Assembly: GCF_003173755.1 (NCBI RefSeq)
Contig: NZ_CP029553.1
Location: 4,768,501-4,832,500 of the forward strand
Direction of reading: 5' to 3'
Length of the DNA: 64,000 nucleotides
Source: Methylobacterium terrae
GTDB lineage: Bacteria; Pseudomonadota; Alphaproteobacteria; Rhizobiales; Beijerinckiaceae
In this document: positions 55,782 to 64,000 of the stretch, piece by piece
How positions within the stretch are numbered: position 1 is the first letter of the stretch
Layout: every line of letters begins with the position of its first letter
Notes under the pieces: model-generated
Seen by the model: the letters and a program-made list of their open reading frames with translations, nothing else
Database searches by the model: none
Told to the model about the DNA's origin: nothing
Position numbers and translations under genes: made by a program

Positions 55782-57242
55782 TCACGTCACCTCGAACCAG
55801 CCCCACAGGCCGGTATCGAACCGCTCGAGCGCCGTGGCGCTGATGAGCCAGCGGCCCGGATTGTCGGCCAGGAAGGCGATGCGGGCGGTGCGGCCCTCGA
55901 TCAGCTGGAAGGTGTCGAGCCAGTAGGGCTCCCAGCCGTCGTCGAGGGGGTGCAGCAGCCGGAAGACGTGGCCGTGCAGGTGCAGCGATTGCGGGAAGGC
56001 GGTGGTGTTGGTGAGCGCCAGCACCACGGCGGTGTTGCGCTTGACCGTGAACAGGGGCGGGTTCTCGGCCCGGCCGGCGGCGCCGTTGAGGGTCCAGATC
56101 CGGGTCGGGTCGCCGGTGAAGGCCGGGGCCGCCTCGGGCTTCCCCTTGTCGAACACCGCGCCGCCCGCGACGGCGATGTCGCGCCGGAAGGCGTTCTGCA
56201 GCTTGATCTCGGGCGGCAGCAGCTTGTTCTCGCCGATCGGCGCGACGGGCGGGCGCGCCGCCAACGCCTCGCCCTTCGGGACGATGCGGGCGAGCGGCAT
56301 GCCGGGGCCGATCAGTGCCACGACGGCGCCCGCCGGTTCGGCGCTGCCCGGCACGTCGAGCAGGATGTCGTAGCGGGTGCCGGGCGGGAAGGGCAGGGTG
56401 GCGCGCAGGGGCTCGAAGGTGTCGGTCGGCTGGCCGTCCACCGCCGCGACCCAGGCCTTCAGCCCGTCGAAGCGGATCCGGGTCGCCCGCGCGTTGCAGG
56501 CATTGGCGAGGCGCAGGCGCAGGCGCGTGCCCGGCGCCGCCTCGATCGTCTCCGGCGTCGGCCTGCCGTTGACCGTGAGCGCGTTGCCGAGCCGGCCCGA
56601 ACTCGCCGCGAAGGCGACCTGCCCGAAGGCGGCCAGGGTCCCGTCCTGCTCCAGGCGCCAGTCCTGGAAGAGCAGCGGCACGTCGCGATCGACGACCGGC
56701 GGCGTCCTCTCCTCGACCACCAGCATCCCGGCGAGCCCGCGGCCCGAAGGCTCGCTCGATCCGGCCACGACCAGGGGGCGGATCAGCGAGGTGCCGGCAT
56801 CCGGCGGGGTGAACTCGTAGAGGAAGCTCGCGCCCGGGGCGACCGGGGCCTGCGTGACCCCGCCGACCCCGTCCATGGCGTTGCGGTTGCGCACGCCGTG
56901 CCAGTGCAGCGACAGGGGGCGCTCGGTCTTGTTCTGGAGCTGCAGGCGCACCGCCTCGCCGTGCTTCACCCGCAGGACCGGCGGCGCCGAGGAGCCGTCG
57001 AAGGCCCAGACGGGGGTCTCCGGCGCCGGCTCCGGCTTGATCCGCGCCCGCGCCGGCGCGGCGGTCAGGGTTTTGGCGTCGGCGGGCTTGGGCTCTGCGG
57101 GCTTGGGCTCTGCGGGCTTGCCCCCCGCGGTGCCCGGCGCCGGCGGGGTCGCGCCGCCCTGCGCCCGGAGAAGGGTGGGCGCCAGCGACAGGGCTGCGCC
57201 GGCGAGCAGCGCGCGGCGCGAGGGCGGCAGGGACGACGGCAT
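55782..57242 (-). CDS. Multicopper oxidase family protein lacking most copper ligands
   Basis: A 486-residue protein. The Tat-type signal (SRRALLAGAALSLAP, 8-22) is followed by a Pro/Lys/Glu repeat linker (15-bp DNA repeats at 57084-57120), then three cupredoxin domains. It keeps HWHG (113-116) and HLHGH (421-425), but the second HxH motif is replaced (DAGTSLIRPL, 148-157), the T1 His before HLHGH is Gln, and the final HCH element is ISATALER (467-474). The T1 copper site is therefore gone and the trinuclear centre incomplete, so laccase activity is unlikely. The reading frame is intact and well conserved in style, so it is probably a repurposed structural or binding protein. The ATG 57242 is preceded by GAGGT. 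Confidence 0.85.
   Translation of the reverse strand: MPSSLPPSRRALLAGAALSLAPTLLRAQGGATPPAPGTAGGKPAEPKPAEPKPADAKTLTAAPARARIKPEPAPETPVWAFDGSSAPPVLRVKHGEAVRLQLQNKTERPLSLHWHGVRNRNAMDGVGGVTQAPVAPGASFLYEFTPPDAGTSLIRPLVVAGSSEPSGRGLAGMLVVEERTPPVVDRDVPLLFQDWRLEQDGTLAAFGQVAFAASSGRLGNALTVNGRPTPETIEAAPGTRLRLRLANACNARATRIRFDGLKAWVAAVDGQPTDTFEPLRATLPFPPGTRYDILLDVPGSAEPAGAVVALIGPGMPLARIVPKGEALAARPPVAPIGENKLLPPEIKLQNAFRRDIAVAGGAVFDKGKPEAAPAFTGDPTRIWTLNGAAGRAENPPLFTVKRNTAVVLALTNTTAFPQSLHLHGHVFRLLHPLDDGWEPYWLDTFQLIEGRTARIAFLADNPGRWLISATALERFDTGLWGWFEVT
57084..57120. repeat. 15-bp tandem repeats in the multicopper oxidase linker
   Basis: GGGCTTGGGCTCTGC occurs at 57084 and 57099 with a third partial copy at 57114. 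In frame it encodes the AEPKP linker repeat. Confidence 0.85.
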
Positions 57243-57493
57243 GGCACCTCGCTGAGCGACGGGTCGGGAGGCCGGGCGCGGGATCGAGCGGCCCCGGCGG
57301 CAGGGACGGGCATGGGGCCGGGCCGGCGGCCCGGCCGAGACAGCCTGGTAGCCGGGCCGGCGGCCCGGCAGGGACAGCCTTGTAGCCGGGCCCGCGGTCC
57401 GGGGCGAGGCGGGGCCTAAAATTCTTGCTGCGTGACCGATCCACCATGCTATAGAGCCGCGCCCGGGTGCGTCAGGCCTCGGGCGCGAGCGTC

Positions 57494-57578
<85 letters not shown>

Positions 57579-57721
57579 CATCCGCCAGGCGACACGACGG
57601 AACGGGTTCAAGCAGCAGTGCCGGCCCCTTGTCCTGACGGTCCCGTCGCACGGCGTCGATCACAGCGCCGTCCGGGCCCGCAGCCAAGCCGGATTCGAAG
57701 GTGCAAGGCGGAATGACGACG

Positions 57722-59149
57722 ATGCAGGTGACCGAGACCAAGTCCGAGGGGCTGAAGCGCGAATACCAGGTGGTCCTGCCGGCGGCCGAGCTGGAGACCC
57801 GGCTCGCGACCGAGCTCGACGGGATCAAGGGCAAGGTGCAGCTCAAGGGCTTCCGCCCGGGCAAGGTACCGGTGGCCCACCTGCGCAAGGTCTACGGCCG
57901 TTCCGTGATGGCCGACGTCGTCCAGAACGCCGTCAACGAGGCCAACCAGAAGATCGTCGAGGACAACAAGCTCAAGCTCGCCCTCGAGCCTCAGGTGCAG
58001 ATGCCCGAGGACAAGGACGCGATCGAGAAGGCGCTCGACGCCAAGGGCGACCTGTCGTTCTCGATCGCCCTCGAGGTGATGCCGAGCTTCGACCTCGTCG
58101 ACCTCTCGGACGTGAGCCTGACCAAGCAGGTCGTCACGGCCTCCGACGAGGAGGTCAACGAGACGATCGAGCGCATGGCCTCGGCCAACCGCCCGTTCGA
58201 GGACCGTCCCGAGGGCGAGGCCGCCCAGTCCGGCGACCGCCTGGTGATCAACTTCACCGGCCGCATCGACGGCACCCCGTTCGAGGGCGGCACCGGCGAG
58301 GACATCAACCTCGACCTCGGCTCGAACACCTTCATCCCGGGCTTCGAGGACCAGCTCCTCGGCGCCAAGGCCGGCGACGAGCGCCTGGTCAAGGTCACCT
58401 TCCCGGAGGCCTACGGCGCCGAGCACCTCGCCGGCAAGGAGGCCGAGTTCGACGTGACCGTGAAGGCCGTCAAGGCGCCGGGCGCGCTCACGATCGACGA
58501 CGAGCTCGCCAAGAACTTCGGCATGGACTCGCTCGACGCCCTCAAGGACGCCGTGCGCACCACGATGGGCCGCGAGTACGAGGCGGCCTCGCGCCAGAAG
58601 CTGAAGAAGGGCCTCCTCGACGCCCTCGACAGCCGCTACTCCTTCGAGCTGCCCCCGAGCCTGGTCCACCAGGAGTTCGCCGCCGTGTGGGCCCAGGTCG
58701 AGCAGGACCTGAAGAACCGCGGCAAGACCTTCGAGGACGAGGACACCACCGAGGAGAAGGCCCGCGAGGAGTACCGCCGGATCGCCGAGCGCCGCGTGCG
58801 CCTCGGCCTGGTGCTTGCGCAGGCCGGCGAGAGCGCCGATATCAAGGTCTCGGACGACGAGGTGAATCAGGCCCTGATCGCCCGCGTCCGTCAGTTCCCC
58901 GGCCAGGAGCAGCAGGTCTGGGATTTCTACCGCAAGACCCCGCAGGCGCTGGCCGAGCTGCGCGCCCCGCTGTTCGAGGAGAAGGTGGTTGACCACGTCC
59001 TCGGGCAGGTCAAACTGGTCGAGGAGCCCGTCTCCAAGGAGGCGCTGTTCGCCGACGAGGACGACGCCGAGGACGGCAAGGCCAAGGCCGACGCGGCGAA
59101 GGCCGACACGGCCGAGGCCGCTCCCGCGGGTGAGTCCAACCCGGCCTGA
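57722..59149 (+). CDS. tig: Trigger factor
   Basis: This 475-residue ribosome-bound chaperone and peptidyl-prolyl isomerase has an N-terminal ribosome-binding domain with the GFRPGKVP signature near 43-50. An FKBP-type PPIase domain covers about 155-240 ([25 protein letters not shown]). The C-terminal chaperone arms have an Ala/Lys/Glu-rich tail. The start [10 protein letters not shown] at 57722 is preferred; ATG 57713 is in frame and has a better-spaced AAGG. It is upstream of clpP, the conserved tig-clpP-clpX-lon order. Confidence 0.95.
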   Translation: MQVTETKSEGLKREYQVVLPAAELETRLATELDGIKGKVQLKGFRPGKVPVAHLRKVYGRSVMADVVQNAVNEANQKIVEDNKLKLALEPQVQMPEDKDAIEKALDAKGDLSFSIALEVMPSFDLVDLSDVSLTKQVVTASDEEVNETIERMASANRPFEDRPEGEAAQSGDRLVINFTGRIDGTPFEGGTGEDINLDLGSNTFIPGFEDQLLGAKAGDERLVKVTFPEAYGAEHLAGKEAEFDVTVKAVKAPGALTIDDELAKNFGMDSLDALKDAVRTTMGREYEAASRQKLKKGLLDALDSRYSFELPPSLVHQEFAAVWAQVEQDLKNRGKTFEDEDTTEEKAREEYRRIAERRVRLGLVLAQAGESADIKVSDDEVNQALIARVRQFPGQEQQVWDFYRKTPQALAELRAPLFEEKVVDHVLGQVKLVEEPVSKEALFADEDDAEDGKAKADAAKADTAEAAPAGESNPA

Positions 59150-59261
59150 TCCTCGCTACGGCCCCGAACGGGCGGCGGGGACGGGGCCTGCGAGGTCGTA
59201 CGTTTCCGCCGCTACCCCGGCCGCCCAGAGGCGGCCGGGTTCCGTTCAGAGGGCCAGTGAG

Positions 59262-59891
59262 ATGAGAGATCCGGTCGATTACTACAACAGCGCGCTCGTG
59301 CCCATGGTGGTCGAGCAGTCGAGCCGCGGCGAGCGCGCCTTCGACATCTACTCGCGCCTCTTGCGCGAGCGCATCATCTTCCTGACCGGCCCGGTCGAGG
59401 ACTATTCCGCGTCGCTGATCGTGGCGCAGCTGCTGTTCCTCGAGGCGGAGAACCCGAAGAAGGAAATCTCCTTCTACATCAACTCGCCGGGCGGCGTGGT
59501 CACCTCCGGCCTGTCGATCTACGACACGATGCAGTTCATCCGCTGCCCGGTCGCCACGCTCTGCGTCGGCCAGGCCGCCTCGATGGGCTCGCTGCTGCTC
59601 GCCGCCGGCGAGGCCGGCCACCGCTTCGCCCTGCCGAACGCCCGGATCATGGTGCACCAGCCCTCCGGCGGCTTCCAGGGCCAGGCCACCGACATCCTCA
59701 TCCATGCCCGCGAGATCGAGGCGCTGAAGCGGCGCCTCAACGAGATCTACGTGAAGCACACCGGCCGCGAGTACGAGGCGATCGAGCAGGGCCTCGAGCG
59801 CGACAACTTCATGACCGCCGACGCGGCCAAGGAGTGGGGCCTGATCGACGAGGTGCTGCAGAAGCGCGCCGAGGCTCCGGCCCAGGCGTAA
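59262..59891 (+). CDS. clpP: ATP-dependent Clp protease proteolytic subunit
   Basis: A 209-residue serine protease that assembles as a double heptamer and degrades substrates unfolded by ClpX or ClpA. The triad is Ser107 (GQAASMG), His132 (MVHQPSGG) and Asp181 (ERDNFM). The N-terminal propeptide region is short. The AGAGGGCCAGTGAG leader precedes ATG 59262. It lies between tig and clpX, 112 bases after tig. Confidence 0.96.
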   Translation: MRDPVDYYNSALVPMVVEQSSRGERAFDIYSRLLRERIIFLTGPVEDYSASLIVAQLLFLEAENPKKEISFYINSPGGVVTSGLSIYDTMQFIRCPVATLCVGQAASMGSLLLAAGEAGHRFALPNARIMVHQPSGGFQGQATDILIHAREIEALKRRLNEIYVKHTGREYEAIEQGLERDNFMTADAAKEWGLIDEVLQKRAEAPAQA

Positions 59892-59902
59892 CGAATCCCG
59901 GC

Positions 59903-59955
59903 GGCAGGCCTTAGCCGTCCCTGGGCGTTCCCAGGGACGACGGCTAAGGCCTGCC
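59903..59955. terminator. Long stem-loop between clpP and clpX
   Basis: A 23-base left arm (59903-59925) pairs with 59930-59955 around a CGTT loop, with a 3-base GAC bulge on the right. There is no U-run. It starts 12 bases after the clpP stop and could end or stabilise the clpP transcript. Confidence 0.7.
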
Positions 59956-60187
59956 CCGAAAGGACAGGGGCCGCTCTCGAAGTCGGGCCCGCCGATGCGG
60001 CCATTTGGCGGGAGCCTGTCGCATCGGTGGGATTGATCCCGCGGTGGCTGCGTGTTTGCATCGCGATTCTGCACCGGGCGCCCGGCGGCGCGGGGGGCGG
60101 TGACTGTTTCTTTAGCCGGGCGCCACTATCTAAAAGCGATGCGGTCGCGTCCCCGGGGCGGGACCGGTCGGGGACTTGGAGACCCAT
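59956..60187. promoter_or_regulatory. clpX upstream region
   Basis: A non-coding spacer of about 230 bases between the clpP stem-loop and clpX, likely holding the clpX promoter. I see no clear heat-shock consensus and no repeat. Confidence 0.35.
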
Positions 60188-61459
60188 ATGAGCAAGGCTG
60201 GCGGCAACGACTCGAAGAGCACGCTGTACTGCTCGTTCTGCGGCAAGAGCCAGCACGAGGTTCGCAAGCTGATCGCGGGCCCGACCGTCTTCATCTGCGA
60301 TGAGTGCGTCGAGCTGTGCATGGACATCATTCGCGAGGAATCGAAGTCCTCGCTGGTGAAGTCGCGGGACGGCGTACCGACCCCGAAGGAAATTCGGCGG
60401 GTCCTCGATGATTACGTCATCGGGCAGGACTTTGCCAAGAAGGTCCTGTCGGTGGCTGTGCACAACCACTACAAGCGCCTGGCGCACGCGACCAAGCACA
60501 ACGACGTCGAGCTGGCGAAGTCCAACATCCTGCTGATCGGCCCGACCGGGTCCGGCAAGACCCTGTTGGCCCAGACCCTGGCGCGCATCCTCGACGTGCC
60601 GTTCACGATGGCCGACGCGACGACGCTGACCGAGGCCGGTTACGTCGGCGAGGACGTCGAGAACATCATCCTCAAGCTGCTCCAGGCCTCCGACTACAAC
60701 GTCGAGCGGGCGCAGCGCGGCATCGTCTACATCGACGAAATCGACAAGATCTCCCGCAAGTCCGACAACCCGTCGATCACCCGCGACGTGTCGGGCGAGG
60801 GCGTGCAGCAGGCGCTCCTGAAGATCATGGAGGGCACGGTCGCCAGCGTGCCGCCGCAGGGCGGGCGCAAGCACCCGCAGCAGGAATTCCTCCAGGTCGA
60901 CACGACCAACATCCTGTTCATCTGCGGCGGCGCCTTCGCGGGGCTGGAGCGAATCATCTCGGCCCGCGGCAAGGGCACCTCGATCGGCTTCGGCGCCACC
61001 GTCCAGGCTCCGGACGACCGCCGCACCGGCGAGATCTTCCGCAACGTCGAGCCGGAGGACCTGCTCAAGTTCGGCCTCATCCCCGAATTCGTCGGCCGTC
61101 TCCCGGTGCTCGCGACCCTCGAGGATCTCGACGAGACCGCGCTGAAGCGGATCCTGCAGGAGCCGAAGAACGCGCTCGTCAAGCAGTACCAGCGCCTGTT
61201 CGAGATGGAGAACGTCGACCTGACGTTCCAGGAGGAGGCGCTCAGCCTCGTCGCCCGCAAGGCCATCGAGCGCAAGACCGGCGCCCGCGGCCTGCGCTCG
61301 ATCCTGGAGAGCATCCTGCTCGAGACGATGTACGACCTGCCCGGCCTCGATTCGGTCGAGCAGGTGGTGATCGGGCCGGAGGTCGTCGACGGGAAGTCGC
61401 GGCCCCTCTACATCCACGGCGACCGCGGCAAGGACGCCCCGGCGAGCGCCAGCGCCTGA
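60188..61459 (+). CDS. clpX: ATP-dependent Clp protease ATP-binding subunit ClpX
   Basis: This 423-residue AAA+ unfoldase feeds ClpP. The N-terminal zinc-binding domain has Cys15, Cys18, Cys37 and Cys40. Walker A is GPTGSGKT at 118-125, Walker B is IVYIDEIDK near 179-187, and the pore loop is GYVGEDV near 152-158; sensor motifs and the ClpP-docking IGFG loop are present. The start ATG 60188 has GGAG upstream. In alphaproteobacteria ClpXP also degrades CtrA, linking it to the divK/pleD/gcrA functions elsewhere in this window. Confidence 0.96.
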   Translation: MSKAGGNDSKSTLYCSFCGKSQHEVRKLIAGPTVFICDECVELCMDIIREESKSSLVKSRDGVPTPKEIRRVLDDYVIGQDFAKKVLSVAVHNHYKRLAHATKHNDVELAKSNILLIGPTGSGKTLLAQTLARILDVPFTMADATTLTEAGYVGEDVENIILKLLQASDYNVERAQRGIVYIDEIDKISRKSDNPSITRDVSGEGVQQALLKIMEGTVASVPPQGGRKHPQQEFLQVDTTNILFICGGAFAGLERIISARGKGTSIGFGATVQAPDDRRTGEIFRNVEPEDLLKFGLIPEFVGRLPVLATLEDLDETALKRILQEPKNALVKQYQRLFEMENVDLTFQEEALSLVARKAIERKTGARGLRSILESILLETMYDLPGLDSVEQVVIGPEVVDGKSRPLYIHGDRGKDAPASASA

Positions 61460-61472
61460 CGATGCGACCCGG

Positions 61473-61500
61473 GAGGCCGCCGCGACCCCGCGGCGGCCTC
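61473..61500 (+). terminator. Terminator-like stem after clpX
   Basis: A 12-bp stem GAGGCCGCCGCG/CGCGGCGGCCTC with a 4-base loop is followed by TCTT, 14 bases after the clpX stop. Confidence 0.65.
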
Positions 61501-61757
61501 TCTTGCGAGAGCAGCCCGGATGGCGGCTTCCGGGTGGCCCTGAGCCTCGAGTGGCACGGTGCTTGAAAGCGGCATCCGGAGGGGCCACCTGAGAGTCGAC
61601 GCGGCGGCCGCATGCTCACCGGAGACGAGGTGCGGTGCCGCGACCCGGCCGCTCTCCTCGTTTCCGACCCCCGCGGCCCGGTCGGCCCCCACCGTTCCTC
61701 CTGCTTGTCCCCTGTGAGGGGAGGGACCTGGGCGTCACCACACAAGGAAGTCAGTCA
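61501..61757 (+). promoter_or_regulatory. lon upstream region with candidate heat-shock -35
   Basis: This 257-base spacer contains CTTGAAA at 61562-61568, a perfect match to the sigma-32 (RpoH) -35 element, 190 bases before lon. The expected -10 about 17 bases on (CCACCTGA) is only a partial match, so the promoter call is weak. Confidence 0.35.

Positions 61758-64000
<2,243 letters not shown>

Overview
The window is a GC-rich (roughly 70% by eye) chromosomal segment of an alphaproteobacterium, most likely of the Methylobacterium group (Hyphomicrobiales). This rests on the co-occurrence of gcrA, divK-pleD, eipB, an EcfG-type sigma factor, a heterotetrameric sarcosine oxidase operon and a PQQ alcohol dehydrogenase. 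No phage, transposase, CRISPR or rRNA genes were seen; the content is core and metabolic, with one tRNA-Leu.

Positions 1-12,750 form a one-carbon/betaine block. A leftward soxB-soxD-soxA-soxG-sdaA operon encodes sarcosine oxidase and serine dehydratase, and a GlxA/AraC-type activator is divergent from it. Next come a repeat-rich spacer, a leftward glycine betaine-type ABC transporter (ATPase, permease, binding protein) and a rightward glyA. Together they can take a methylated glycine to glycine plus methylene-THF, join the two as serine, and deaminate serine to pyruvate. Positions 12,856-15,105 hold a tightly linked trio: polysaccharide deacetylase-like hydrolase, 97-residue cysteine-containing protein, COG0523 GTPase.

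Positions 15,156-24,850 are accessory metabolism: a repeat-tailed small protein, a DCC thiol protein, a saccharopine dehydrogenase-like/DUF4166 protein, an HSL-type esterase, an acyl-CoA dehydrogenase, a PQQ dehydrogenase with a lanthanide-type Asp pair, a Rieske protein, an SCO/SenC protein and a cupin. Five tandem 34-bp palindromic units lie between the PQQ and Rieske genes. Positions 25,004-31,800 hold a patatin-like lipoprotein, tyrC-hisC, DUF1499, an MBL hydrolase, a 37-residue membrane peptide candidate and a DUF2865 protein.

Positions 32,000-45,480 are regulatory and stress-related: CsbD, an EcfG sigma factor with an N-terminal NepR-like segment, the complete pstSCAB-phoU-phoB operon behind a three-repeat Pho box, gcrA with four GANTC sites upstream, eipB, dinB with DUF3572, and divK-pleD. 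Positions 45,600-55,540 carry nnrDE, glnB-glnA, rnr-DUF983-NUDIX, an MFS transporter and rpmG. The right end holds a multicopper-oxidase homologue that has lost most copper ligands, tRNA-Leu(UAG), and the protein-quality block tig-clpP-clpX-lon; lon runs off the right edge.

The most noteworthy points are the NepR-EcfG fusion with a matching EcfG promoter, the degenerate multicopper oxidase, the deacetylase/CxxC/COG0523 trio, the palindromic tandem array, the GANTC cluster before gcrA, and repeated in-frame 12-15 bp tandem duplications in many unrelated genes.
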